From: Treponema sp.
GTDB taxonomy: Bacteria; Spirochaetota; Spirochaetia; Treponematales; Treponemataceae
DNA: 64,000 bases
Direction: 5' to 3'
Assembly: GCA_024402505.1 (NCBI GenBank)
Contig: JAKSTP010000007.1
Location: 1-64,000, forward strand
The translations under genes and the position numbers were made by a program. Under the pieces are notes generated by a model. That model worked only from the letters and a program-made list of their open reading frames with translations. It had not been told where the DNA came from and made no database searches. Positions 31,895-39,117 of the stretch are shown here, in pieces (position 1 is the first letter of the stretch; each line of letters starts with the position of its first letter).

Positions 31895-32677
31895 ATGATC
31901 ATTGGAATTAAAAAAAGCGTTTATGATGAATTTACAGAAATAAATAAAAGTATTGATCGTAGCAAGCTGGTAAAAAAACAGGTTACAGACAAAAATGGCC
32001 ATGTAAGAACTGTTTGGGTAAAACCTAATCAGGTAAAAGCCGGAAAAACTACAAATAAAAAAGAACTTTCAAAAGAAGATTATGCAAAAAAATACCTAAA
32101 AGAATTTAATACAGGAAAACATAATGTAAAAGAATGGGCCTGGAGTGAAGAATATAAACACGGTGAACAACAGGAAAGGCTTATACACCAATTTCACAGT
32201 ACAAAGGATCCTGAAAAAAGAAAACAGCTTGAATTGAAAATGAAAGACTTGAACAACAAAACAGAAGGCCTGGCTATGGCAACAAAAATGTATAGAGAAG
32301 GAAAGTCTTTTGAAGATAACGAATTAAAAGCAGATCCTGAAAAAGACAACAAAATAACAGTAGATAAGGTTTATGATCAGATAAAGAAAATTGTAAGTAA
32401 TTTTGACGGTGTTTCAGTTGATAACAGATATAAAGGTTATACAAGAATAAACACTGATAATTATTATATTGATGTTTCCGGCATGGATAAGATCACAGAA
32501 GAAGACACAATGAACCCTTATATTAGTTTTTCAGTAAGAACAAAAGCTGCGTCAGGAAGTGGAGAAAAAACTGTTACCGAAAAAGACTTTAAGGTTAATT
32601 ATCAGAAAGGAATGGAATCCGTTTCTTTGGCTAACTTTTTTAATTCACTAAAATCAGCAATTCAGAATTATAAATAA
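31895..32677 (+). CDS. Hypothetical virion-associated protein (260 aa)
   Basis: ATG 31895 has GGGGGAAGAG upstream. It starts MIIGIKKSVYDEFTEINKS and then KKQVTDKNGHVRTVWVKP. The protein at 33005 starts in the same way (MKIMIEKSLLAEFESIEKA, then RTDKKGHLIHKW). This shared entrance may be a packaging or targeting tag. The rest is helical and ends in a beta-rich part (KGYTRINTDNYYIDVSGMDK). No catalytic motif recognised. Confidence 0.5.
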   Translation: MIIGIKKSVYDEFTEINKSIDRSKLVKKQVTDKNGHVRTVWVKPNQVKAGKTTNKKELSKEDYAKKYLKEFNTGKHNVKEWAWSEEYKHGEQQERLIHQFHSTKDPEKRKQLELKMKDLNNKTEGLAMATKMYREGKSFEDNELKADPEKDNKITVDKVYDQIKKIVSNFDGVSVDNRYKGYTRINTDNYYIDVSGMDKITEEDTMNPYISFSVRTKAASGSGEKTVTEKDFKVNYQKGMESVSLANFFNSLKSAIQNYK

Positions 32678-32694
32678 AAGCAAGGGGTGGTTAA

Positions 32695-32895
32695 TTGTAC
32701 TATCATCATTACTTGGATGATATAGAAATTAAGCCGGTCTCAAGTATACCGCCTGGAAACACGTCCAATGCACTTTTATTGACCGGCTCTACTGATAATA
32801 TACCGCCTGAAATTAAAAATGTCAAAGAAGTAAAGAAATCTTTTAGTTTGTGGAGGGCTGTATACGGTCTTCCACAAGTAGAAATGTTAGACTAA
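32695..32895 (+). CDS. Small hypothetical protein (66 aa, TTG start)
   Basis: TTG 32695 with GGGGTGG upstream. Sequence MYYHHYLDDIEIKPVSSIPP and KKSFSLWRAVYGLPQ; no family recognised. Its end overlaps the next promoter. Confidence 0.35.
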   Translation: MYYHHYLDDIEIKPVSSIPPGNTSNALLLTGSTDNIPPEIKNVKEVKKSFSLWRAVYGLPQVEMLD

Positions 32896-32916
32896 AACAA
32901 AAAACTATAGTAATAT
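32887..32916 (+). promoter_or_regulatory. Promoter (TTAGAC-18-TAATAT)
   Basis: TTAGAC (32887-32892) and TAATAT (32911-32916), 18 bp apart, lie ahead of the terminator at 32946 and the gene at 33005. Confidence 0.4.
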
Positions 32917-32945
32917 CAATTCAAGATCATTTAGAAAACATTTCA

Positions 32946-32990
32946 AAGGTCACTAGAATTTATTATGAATTCCAGTGACCTTTTTTTATT
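32946..32990 (+). terminator. Intrinsic terminator before the RelA-like gene
   Basis: AAGGTCACT (32946-32954) pairs with AGTGACCTT (32974-32982), with inner GAATT/AATTC pairing and a seven-T run. It ends just before the GGGAGG ribosome binding site of the next gene. Confidence 0.75.
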
Positions 32991-33004
32991 TTGGGAGGAA
33001 AATT

Positions 33005-34033
33005 ATGAAAATAATGATTGAAAAATCACTGTTAGCAGAATTTGAAAGCATTGAAAAAGCAACCTGGACTCAGGCCGGAAAACACCTTGAAACAAGAACA
33101 GATAAAAAAGGACATTTGATCCACAAATGGATTTCAAACGATAAAAATAGACCTAATCCTAAACACAGGGGAAATCAGGGATTAATTGATTTCCTGTATA
33201 ACTCAAATTCCATAAAAAAAGGTTTTAGAGACGGTACAGAAGGTGTACAGCCGTCAGATTCAATGGAAGAAGTATGGAAACAGTGTCAGGCAGCCACAAA
33301 AAGTTTTTCTGATTTTTCAGAAGATGTAAAACAGAAAGCTGTAGCAATAAAGCCGGTTTTAGTAAAACGAAAAGAATTGAAAAGCCAGGGACGTGCAAAA
33401 GAAAAACTCTGGGATGATGAAAAAGACAACAGGGCAAAAAACAATATAATTGGAGCTTATGTTGAAGGAGATTCTTATAAAGATCCTAATGCTGTTTTTC
33501 ACGCAGAAACACTTAGAGACGTTGACGGACACACTTTCTGTTGCAAAACAGTTCAGGATGTTGCAAAAATGCTTAGATATTTTGATAAGCAGCCGAATAT
33601 CATCCGTATTAAAAATAATTTTGCTACACCGTCTCCTGTTGGTTACTCAGATATTAATATGAATATCAGATTACCAAATGGAACAATTGGAGAAATTCAG
33701 CTAAATACAACGGCTAATATGGTTGCTAAAAACGTATACGGTCATTCTTGTTATGAAGTTTATAGATCTGTAAAAAGTGATCCAAAATATCAGAACCTGG
33801 CTAAACTTATGGGAAATGCACAGAAGAAACTTTATGGAATGAGTAATGAACTTTCAAAGAATGGAAAATTCCCTGATACAGAAGATGTTTTTGGATATAA
33901 ATATGAACCTTATGCAGCTTTAATCAGAAATGATGTAAGAGCAGCTATGCCAGAAATTGAACTTGCTCACAATGAAAAAAAGATTGATGATAAAACCTAT
34001 AAGCACGTTCAGGAACTTCTGGAAAAACTTTAA
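33005..34033 (+). CDS. RelA/SpoT-like nucleotidyltransferase domain protein
   Basis: 342 residues from ATG 33005. A basic N-terminal tag-like part resembles the protein at 31895. A helical stretch follows, then a RelA/SpoT-like core: LRDVDGHTFCC, RIKNNFATPSPVGYSDINMN (201-220), and PNGTIGEIQLNTTANMV (224-240), ending in GHSCYEVYRS. In alarmone synthetases the equivalent segments are the 'P...GYrSIH' loop and the 'EIQiRT..M' strand followed by a conserved His. It may synthesise a modified nucleotide as an injected toxin or host-control protein. Enzyme activity is inferred from motif pattern only. Confidence 0.6.
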   Translation: MKIMIEKSLLAEFESIEKATWTQAGKHLETRTDKKGHLIHKWISNDKNRPNPKHRGNQGLIDFLYNSNSIKKGFRDGTEGVQPSDSMEEVWKQCQAATKSFSDFSEDVKQKAVAIKPVLVKRKELKSQGRAKEKLWDDEKDNRAKNNIIGAYVEGDSYKDPNAVFHAETLRDVDGHTFCCKTVQDVAKMLRYFDKQPNIIRIKNNFATPSPVGYSDINMNIRLPNGTIGEIQLNTTANMVAKNVYGHSCYEVYRSVKSDPKYQNLAKLMGNAQKKLYGMSNELSKNGKFPDTEDVFGYKYEPYAALIRNDVRAAMPEIELAHNEKKIDDKTYKHVQELLEKL

Positions 34034-34040
34034 TGTAAAA

Positions 34041-34069
34041 TTGACAATACACCAAAAAAGATGTATATT
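34041..34069 (+). promoter_or_regulatory. Consensus promoter (TTGACA-17-TATATT) for the gene at 34087
   Basis: TTGACA (34041-34046) and TATATT (34064-34069) with a 17-bp spacer. Transcription would begin only about 10 bases before the ATG, so the leader is little more than the GGAGG site. Confidence 0.7.
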
Positions 34070-34086
34070 ATTTATGGAGGTCCGAT

Positions 34087-34305
34087 ATGGAAAACAAAGA
34101 AATTGAACTGAGAAGTCTTGATCTTTATTGGAATGATAATGACGAAATTTACGGTTATGACAAGGAAGGAAATGAATACGCCTTAAATAACAAAGGTGAA
34201 GTTGTTCCAATGCCTAAAGGATCAATTGATATTATGTGGGGTGGTTGTCCTAAAGACTATGCTCTGGAAATTCAGCAGAAGTTAAGAAGTAAAGCAGCAA
34301 AATAA
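34087..34305 (+). CDS. Lone-promoter 'moron'-type small protein (72 aa)
   Basis: Acidic Tyr/Asp-rich start (RSLDLYWNDNDEIYGYDKEG) and a short basic helix at the end. Not recognised. It has its own strong promoter and a terminator downstream (34388), and is flanked by virion genes and the second repressor cluster. That is the arrangement of a moron expressed independently of the lytic programme. Confidence 0.55.
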   Translation: MENKEIELRSLDLYWNDNDEIYGYDKEGNEYALNNKGEVVPMPKGSIDIMWGGCPKDYALEIQQKLRSKAAK

Positions 34306-34387
34306 AAACTACATTTCTTTGAATTGAAAGTCTGATCCAATCAGTGCGTTATGTAGATAACCTAGATTCTTAGAAGGGTAAAAATAT
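34306..34387. other. Non-coding stretch before terminator
   Basis: About 80 bases with no plausible frame on either strand. It separates convergent gene sets. I see no tRNA or known RNA motif; it may simply be 3' untranslated sequence of the moron transcript. Confidence 0.3.
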
Positions 34388-34413
34388 AGCCGGATTATAC
34401 ATCCGGCTTTTTT
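34388..34413. terminator. Bidirectional terminator between convergent gene sets
   Basis: Perfect 8-bp stem AGCCGGAT/ATCCGGCT with a five-base loop, T-run on the plus side and A-rich sequence (aaaatata) upstream that serves the minus strand. Confidence 0.8.
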
Positions 34414-34440
34414 ATTTAACATTTTAAGGGAAAATTTCCC

Positions 34441-34668
34441 TTATTTTCCCAATTCTTCCGAAAATCTTGTAGAGAATGAAAGTTTTATTTTATCCTTGTG
34501 TAAGAAATCAGTAGGCCTGACAGATCCTTTAATACAGATATTTTTATTTTTATCACGGTATACCGGATAACCGTTTTTTTTCATTTGCTCAAACATAGAA
34601 TCTATTGCTTCTGGTGTAAATCTTACAGGTGTATTGTTTTCGGTTTGATTATATTCTAATAATATCAT
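34441..34668 (-). CDS. Hypothetical protein (75 aa), repressor cluster
   Basis: Start at 34668 is chosen for its AAGGGG ribosome binding site; a longer frame runs into the upstream gene. Contains VRFTPEAIDSMFEQMKKNGY, PVYRDKNKNICIKG. Not recognised. Last gene of the four-gene minus-strand cluster. Confidence 0.45.
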   Translation of the reverse strand: MILLEYNQTENNTPVRFTPEAIDSMFEQMKKNGYPVYRDKNKNICIKGSVRPTDFLHKDKIKLSFSTRFSEELGK

Positions 34669-34693
34669 GATTAACCCCTTACTTCTTTTTTTA

Positions 34694-34999
34694 TTAGTCT
34701 TTACTCCATAAAGATCTACCAGCTGAATCAAGATATTCCATAACAGCGATTCCATAATCTTCCATGTCACTGTGTTTCAGATTATCTATTTCATAAAGCA
34801 TTTTTTTTAATAGTTTATTTTCTTCAATCATTTCAGATGTTTCCCCTTGCTCTAAGGTTCCGTCCTTACAAAAGTTATAACCGTTAATAAAACCTTGTGA
34901 ATGGATTTCGTTTTCTCCATACATAAAATAATTGTGAATTTTTTCACACATGTTTGAATAATCTTTTTGTGCAATTTCTTCTAAAATGTTTTTATTCAT
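34694..34999 (-). CDS. Hypothetical protein (101 aa), repressor cluster
   Basis: Helical acidic protein (KNILEEIAQKDYSNMCEKIH; EENKLLKKMLYEIDNL). Good GGAGAAAGG ribosome binding site. Not recognised. Co-directional with the HTH gene and thus possibly expressed in lysogeny. Confidence 0.5.
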   Translation of the reverse strand: MNKNILEEIAQKDYSNMCEKIHNYFMYGENEIHSQGFINGYNFCKDGTLEQGETSEMIEENKLLKKMLYEIDNLKHSDMEDYGIAVMEYLDSAGRSLWSKD

Positions 35000-35009
35000 T
35001 CCTTTCTCC

Positions 35010-35306
35010 TTATTGTTTAATTTCCTTTATTTTTATTCTTAATGGCGGCAACAAAGATATTTGATCGTATTTCAAACAAAAATCTAAACGCGGCTTTAAA
35101 GATTTAAGGAACGATCTATATTCTTCCTGGTCTTTTTGAAACGAATCAGGGTAATAACAACTTTTCAAGCTCCTTTCTCTGAGTTTTTCAACAAAGTCTT
35201 CGCGTTCTTTTCCAATATCGTTATAGACTTTTTGCATTTTGATATGGAGATCTAATTGATCCTGGGTTAATTCCGCCCATTTATTATTCTCAAAAAAAAC
35301 TTTCAT
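35010..35306 (-). CDS. Hypothetical protein (98 aa), repressor cluster
   Basis: Helical, charged protein (WAELTQDQLDLHIKMQKVYN; REDFVEKLRERSLKS). Its start directly follows the HTH gene stop. Not recognised; may act with the regulator. Confidence 0.5.
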   Translation of the reverse strand: MKVFFENNKWAELTQDQLDLHIKMQKVYNDIGKEREDFVEKLRERSLKSCYYPDSFQKDQEEYRSFLKSLKPRLDFCLKYDQISLLPPLRIKIKEIKQ

Positions 35307-35510
35307 TTACCCTCGTTTATATCCAATAATATCTCCAGGTTGTATTTCTAATAATGCACAAATTTTTTCCAGAGATATAATTCCAACAATTTTTCCGTTA
35401 CGGAGATCCTGAATAGCAGATTCCGTAAGCAGCTTTTCACGTCTTAACCTGGTAGTGTTATAACCGGCTTTTTTCAACTCTTCTAAAACATCAATTTTAT
35501 ATATAAACAT
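35307..35510 (-). CDS. Compact XRE-family repressor (67 aa)
   Basis: Nearly the whole protein is a Cro/CI-type DNA-binding domain: LEELKKAGYNTTRLRREKLL, TESAIQDLRNGKIVGIISLE, KICALLEIQPGDIIGYKRG. The size and the 'L..il...pgDii.y' end are typical of HTH_26 Cro-like regulators. It is divergent from the early cluster at 35645, with repeated ACACG/CGTGT sites between, and probably represses both promoters. Confidence 0.8.
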   Translation of the reverse strand: MFIYKIDVLEELKKAGYNTTRLRREKLLTESAIQDLRNGKIVGIISLEKICALLEIQPGDIIGYKRG

Positions 35511-35519
35511 ATTGTCAAA

Positions 35520-35548
35520 ATATTACATTAAAAAAAGTGTAAAAACAA
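35520..35548 (-). promoter_or_regulatory. Minus-strand promoter for the compact repressor
   Basis: On the minus strand TTGTTT (35543-35548) and TAATAT (35520-35525) have a 17-bp spacer directly upstream of the repressor start. Confidence 0.5.
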
Positions 35549-35570
35549 GTGTTTTTTTAACATTTTTTTT

Positions 35571-35609
35571 CGTGTACTACTTTACATTACACGAAAAAAC
35601 GTGTATTAT
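35571..35609 (+). promoter_or_regulatory. Rightward promoter with overlapping operators
   Basis: TTTACA (35581-35586) and TATTAT (35604-35609) with 17-bp spacer. CGTGTA/TACACG (35571-35576 and 35588-35593) and ACACG-six A-CGTGT (35589-35604) are overlapping inverted repeats that straddle the -35 and the spacer, ideal for repressor binding. Confidence 0.65.
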
Positions 35610-35644
35610 ATAAATGTAGTGAGGCGGTGAGCCGGGAGTTGAAA

Positions 35645-35929
35645 ATGATAAATATTTTAAGTCAGGAAATTATCGAAAAGAACAAATTGATTGACGTTGG
35701 TTATGAATACAGTTGGGATGATTCAGGAAGTATGCACTATGAATGTCAGGACGGTTATCCGGCTTATTCAAAGGAATTCGCGGAATACGGTTATGAAGAA
35801 TGTTTGAAGGATTATCCTGATAACTGTTGGTTCATTGCAGAAAGAGACGGTATTTACTGGTGTGCTAATGGTTGTAATGAAAATCACGGTGTAGCAGCCG
35901 GTTGGAAAATTATCAAGAAGAATTATTAG
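35645..35929 (+). CDS. Hypothetical protein (94 aa), second early cluster
   Basis: ATG 35645 has GGGAG nine bases upstream; a GTG 18 bases earlier is the alternative. Aromatic and acidic (YEYSWDDSGSMHYECQDGYP; CWFIAERDGIYWCANGC). Not recognised. First gene under the repressed rightward promoter. Confidence 0.5.
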   Translation: MINILSQEIIEKNKLIDVGYEYSWDDSGSMHYECQDGYPAYSKEFAEYGYEECLKDYPDNCWFIAERDGIYWCANGCNENHGVAAGWKIIKKNY

Positions 35930-35941
35930 GAGGAAAGGAAA

Positions 35942-36136
35942 ATGAAAAAAATTGCATTTGCTAGTATTTCAATTTTAATGGATTTTAGTTCGGAATTAGA
36001 AGCAATTAAGTACAGATCTGAAAACCGTGGTAAAGGTTGGTGGTTTGGGGAGATATACGAAAACAATAACGATAGTGAGCTTATGTATTCTATGGAAATT
36101 AGAAAACCTTATGGCAATTACAATCCCGGATTTTAA
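35942..36136 (+). CDS. Hypothetical protein (64 aa)
   Basis: Short protein, KIAFASISILMDFSSELEAI then a Trp/Tyr-rich end. AGGAGGAAAGG ribosome binding site. Not recognised. Confidence 0.5.
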   Translation: MKKIAFASISILMDFSSELEAIKYRSENRGKGWWFGEIYENNNDSELMYSMEIRKPYGNYNPGF

Positions 36137-36149
36137 TAGGAGGCGAGGG

Positions 36150-36494
36150 ATGAATGAAATTCAAGAATATGGGTTAATGCTTATTCAGGAAGCTAAAGAA
36201 AGTGGTTCAAGTGTTTGGGATTGTCTTGAAAATAAAAACTTTTGGAGTACAGAACATAAAAGACAGGTTAGGGAGTGGCTGTGTCAAAATCCTGGTTATT
36301 GGATAAATGAAGAACCGAAAAAAGAAATTGAAGTAGGTTACATTCCTGAAATGGATCGGACTGTAATTTTTGAAAATACATATCATCCAAACGGAAATAT
36401 TAAGTCAACAAAAATTATAGGTTGGTATTTTGGTGGTCCTGATGAAAAAGCAACGGCCGAATTCAGTGACGGAAATTTAATAGCAGAATTCTAA
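36150..36494 (+). CDS. Hypothetical protein (114 aa)
   Basis: ATG 36150 is preceded by GGAGGCGAGGG, so the longer upstream frame overlapping the previous gene is unlikely. Features include SSVWDCLENKNFWSTEHKRQ and GYWINEEPKKE, with a strand-rich end (IGWYFGGPDEKATAEFSDGN). Not recognised. Confidence 0.5.
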   Translation: MNEIQEYGLMLIQEAKESGSSVWDCLENKNFWSTEHKRQVREWLCQNPGYWINEEPKKEIEVGYIPEMDRTVIFENTYHPNGNIKSTKIIGWYFGGPDEKATAEFSDGNLIAEF

Positions 36495-36506
36495 AAGGAG
36501 CAGAAA

Positions 36507-36695
36507 ATGAAAGTAAAGTTATGGAGAATTGAATTTGATATGGGTGCCGAAAGGGTTGCTTATTATCGAAGAAGTACAGTTGAGAAACTTGATGATGAAA
36601 TCAACAAATTGAAAAAAGAGTGTCCTGGTTACAAAGCCATTATTTATCAGGTTGTTGATGAAAAGATCCTGATAACTGTTTCAACTTTGCTTTAG
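36507..36695 (+). CDS. Hypothetical protein (62 aa)
   Basis: Small alpha/beta protein (KVKLWRIEFDMGAERVAYYR; YKAIIYQVVDEKILITVSTL). AAGGAG ribosome binding site. Not recognised. Confidence 0.45.
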   Translation: MKVKLWRIEFDMGAERVAYYRRSTVEKLDDEINKLKKECPGYKAIIYQVVDEKILITVSTLL

Positions 36696-36706
36696 GGAGT
36701 TGATTA

Positions 36707-36868
36707 ATGAAAAGATTTGTTATTCAAGATAAGCAATGTGGGAATGTGATAGACGAATTCGAAAGTTTGGCTGCCGCAGAAAGTGCACTGAAACTTTACG
36801 AATTGGATGATAAGAAAAACGGTGTTTATGAACCTGATTTTTATGAAATAAAGGAGATTGAAAAATGA
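36707..36868 (+). CDS. Hypothetical protein (53 aa)
   Basis: ATG 36707 follows GGGAGTTG. Reads MKRFVIQDKQCGNVIDEFES and AAAESALKLYELDDKKNGVY. The layout of a strand, then a helix beginning with Ala/Glu-rich residues, then Glu-Leu resembles small phage DUF-type proteins. ATGA overlap with the next gene. Confidence 0.45.
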   Translation: MKRFVIQDKQCGNVIDEFESLAAAESALKLYELDDKKNGVYEPDFYEIKEIEK

Positions 36869-37056
36869 ATAGATACAGAATTACAGTAAGAGACACAAGA
36901 CAGGACGGAGCAAGACTTAATCCAACGGCACACAGTGAAATTATAGATTGTCCTGAAAGTGCATTGAATGACATGATCCTTTGCATTGCTCAGGAACGTT
37001 TTGGGTATGACAGAGAAATTTTGAAAAATATCGGTTATGCCGTAATTGAATTATAA
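36865..37056 (+). CDS. Hypothetical protein (63 aa)
   Basis: Starts MNRYRITVRDTRQDGARLNP, ends IGYAVIEL. AAGGAG ribosome binding site. Not recognised. Confidence 0.45.
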   Translation: MNRYRITVRDTRQDGARLNPTAHSEIIDCPESALNDMILCIAQERFGYDREILKNIGYAVIEL

Positions 37057-37066
37057 GGGGAGCAGA

Positions 37067-37237
37067 ATGAAAACATTTGAAATTGAATATCTGGAATACG
37101 GTGGAGTAAACGGTTTTGGCGGACTTTCTTTCATGCAGATTCAGGCAAGAACCGAAAACAAAGCAAGAAAAGAATTCGGTAAAATGATGAAAGGGCGAAG
37201 AATTAAATTTCAATCCATTAAACGTGTTTTCAACTAA
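37067..37237 (+). CDS. Hypothetical protein (56 aa)
   Basis: ATG 37067 with AGGGGAG upstream. Reads MKTFEIEYLEYGGVNGFGGL and ends in a basic KARKEFGKMMKGRRIKFQSI. Not recognised. Confidence 0.4.
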   Translation: MKTFEIEYLEYGGVNGFGGLSFMQIQARTENKARKEFGKMMKGRRIKFQSIKRVFN

Positions 37238-37292
37238 GAGTTGAATGAAGCAAAAAGAATCATTGTGTAAAATTAAAACAGTGAGGTTAAAA

Positions 37293-37499
37293 ATGCAATT
37301 TGAAGAAATTAAAAAGAGCAGCTTATCGAACCTGGATAAAACAGTTGAAATGATATATGTGTATTGTGATTGTATGTTTTGTAAACTTACAGGTGCAAAT
37401 TGTCCTTTCGTAGATAGTGATGAAGAAGACCTAGATGTAATAAGCTCTGAATGTAAGAAAACAATCAGGAACAAGATTCTTGAAATCGGCAAACAGTAA
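37293..37499 (+). CDS. Hypothetical Cys-containing protein (68 aa)
   Basis: ATG 37293 has GTGAGG upstream and is preferred; ATG 37245 gives 84 residues. Cys pattern CDCMFCKLTGANCPF suggests metal binding. Not recognised. Last gene before the head-module promoter. Confidence 0.45.
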   Translation: MQFEEIKKSSLSNLDKTVEMIYVYCDCMFCKLTGANCPFVDSDEEDLDVISSECKKTIRNKILEIGKQ

Positions 37500-37505
37500 A
37501 TATAC

Positions 37506-37534
37506 TTGACGGTGTGGAAAAGATAAATTAAACT
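37506..37534 (+). promoter_or_regulatory. Promoter upstream of the protease/capsid block (TTGACG-17-TAAACT)
   Basis: TTGACG (37506-37511) and TAAACT (37529-37534), 17 bp apart, begin seven bases after the previous stop. They are followed by the shared 24-base element and a terminator. Confidence 0.55.
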
Positions 37535-37549
37535 TAAAACAAATTAATC

Positions 37550-37573
37550 TATAAGCACTTAAAAAAGGCAATA
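37550..37573 (+). repeat. 24-base element, copy 1
   Basis: A 24-base sequence beginning tataagcacttaaaaaagg and ending gcaata is identical at 53474-53497, and a diverged version lies at about 44991-45020. All three lie between a promoter and a terminator hairpin; the element supplies the left arm of the hairpin. Confidence 0.75.
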
Positions 37574-37609
37574 GACGTTCAAAAAAGCGTTATTGCCTTT
37601 TCTTTTTTT
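37565..37609 (+). terminator. Intrinsic terminator before the prohead protease
   Basis: AAGGCAATA (37565-37573) pairs with TATTGCCTT (37591-37599), plus inner ACG/CGT. A T-rich run follows. The gene starts 40 bases later. Confidence 0.7.
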
Positions 37610-37649
37610 AACCTGGAAATCCAACGCTTTTTTGGGAGTAAAAGCGAAA

Positions 37650-39089
37650 ATGGATTTTTACGGCAATAATGATTTTTTCTTAGATTTTTCAATTTGTAAA
37701 TCAGTAGACGGTAAAACAGACGCTAACGGAAATTACATATTTCAGGTTGAAGCAAGTAATGAAAATGTAGACTTGCAGGATCAGATTGTATTACAGTCGG
37801 CCCTTATGGAGTCAAAAGAAAACTTCATTAAAAAAGGTGTCATTTCTTGGGATCATCAGCACAAAATGAGAAAGCCGGACGGCTCTGTAGAAAGTGTTCC
37901 TGAAAACGTAATCGGAGAACCTTTGGACGTATGGACGGACGGCAAATCCACTTTTGTGAAAGGAATTCTCTATAAATCAAACAAAAAAGCAAAAGACATT
38001 ATTCAGAAGTTACAGGACGGATCAACAAGAATTCGTGCTTCTGTTGGTTGTATTTTTCCAAAAATCAAAAAAGCAGCAAACGGTGTGGAGCAGATTACAC
38101 ATGTATTGTGGAATGATCTTGCTTTAACCACTTCTCCAGTAAACAACACTGTTGGTCCCGCTGTTTTTGCAAAATCACTTACAGCTCAGGAATTTGCAGA
38201 TACATATAAATCACTTTCCGCCGGATATGGAACAGATTCCGCAACAAAAACAGGTGGAAACACTCTTATTCCGGAAGATATGGCAAAAAATACTTTTAAT
38301 GTAGTGCCAGAAAATGCCGGAATTGACGTTGATCAGTCAGATATAAAAAACGTAATTCAGGACCTGAAAACAGAAATGGAACAGGGAAATATTACTGAAT
38401 ATGCAAGTGCAATTAATTTCTTACTGGATAACGGAATTGATAAGGATGAAGCACGGACAATTGTCCGTGAAATTATAAATAAGGGAGGATCAAGCAAAAT
38501 GAAAAAGTCTATTTTTGCTCAGACCTGTGACGAAATGTTGAAGTCAATGGCCGAAGAGGACAAAGACAAAGACATTAATGATCAGGATGAACCTGAATTC
38601 GATTTTGATGATGATCAGGACGAAGAAGACGATCAGGACGAAGAAGAAACAAAGAAGTCTTGTAAAAAGTCTCTTGATGATGAAGAAATGGTAGACGGAA
38701 CAGAGCTTATTAAGTCTCTCAAAGACGAAAATGAAGCTATTCACGAAGAACTCCGTGAACTCCGCAAATCAATGGAAGATCTTGGCCAGGCAAACGTGCT
38801 TCTGGCAGAAATGGTTAAATCTCTTTCGGATGAACCACTTCCAATGAATTCTACAATTTCAAAATCAATTGATATGGCAGCAAAACAGGTTACACAGCCA
38901 GAGGGAAGACCTACTCAGGAAGATTTCTTTGCTGTAAGAGACATTCTCTGTAAATCTGTAGCAGCCGGAAAACTCGATCTTGTTAAATCGACAATGTACG
39001 AAAATGAAGTACAGCTTGCAATGAAAACAGGAAAGAAAATGTCAGACGAATGTTTCAATTTCATTTCAAACGAAATGAAAAATCGCTAA
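37650..39089 (+). CDS. Prohead protease fused to scaffold-like C-terminus
   Basis: 479 residues from ATG 37650. Residues ~15-175 have a phage prohead serine protease pattern: NVDLQDQIVLQSALMESKEN, GVISWDHQHK (His69/71), GEPLDVW, TRIRASVGCIFPKI (Ser131 region), and HVLWNDLALTTSPVN. Residues 191-219 repeat the major capsid protein N-terminus. The last 170 are acidic and helical (DDDQDEEDDQDEEETKK, then coiled coil), typical of internal scaffolding. It should mature the capsid and remove the scaffold. Confidence 0.8.
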   Translation: MDFYGNNDFFLDFSICKSVDGKTDANGNYIFQVEASNENVDLQDQIVLQSALMESKENFIKKGVISWDHQHKMRKPDGSVESVPENVIGEPLDVWTDGKSTFVKGILYKSNKKAKDIIQKLQDGSTRIRASVGCIFPKIKKAANGVEQITHVLWNDLALTTSPVNNTVGPAVFAKSLTAQEFADTYKSLSAGYGTDSATKTGGNTLIPEDMAKNTFNVVPENAGIDVDQSDIKNVIQDLKTEMEQGNITEYASAINFLLDNGIDKDEARTIVREIINKGGSSKMKKSIFAQTCDEMLKSMAEEDKDKDINDQDEPEFDFDDDQDEEDDQDEEETKKSCKKSLDDEEMVDGTELIKSLKDENEAIHEELRELRKSMEDLGQANVLLAEMVKSLSDEPLPMNSTISKSIDMAAKQVTQPEGRPTQEDFFAVRDILCKSVAAGKLDLVKSTMYENEVQLAMKTGKKMSDECFNFISNEMKNR

Positions 39090-39117
39090 ACACAAAATAG
39101 AAGTGAGGTAAAAAACT

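Noticed and set aside
34306..34440. Possible small RNA or tRNA between the moron and the convergent cluster
   Set aside because: No cloverleaf or CCA-like end and no known RNA motif seen; only the bidirectional terminator is supported.
34441..34770. Longer 109-residue version of the last minus-strand gene
   Set aside because: It would overlap the upstream gene by 77 bases; the internal ATG at 34668 has a good ribosome binding site.
36941..37492. 183-residue minus-strand frame
   Set aside because: Lies opposite three coupled small genes with good ribosome binding sites; no motif and no ribosome binding site of its own.
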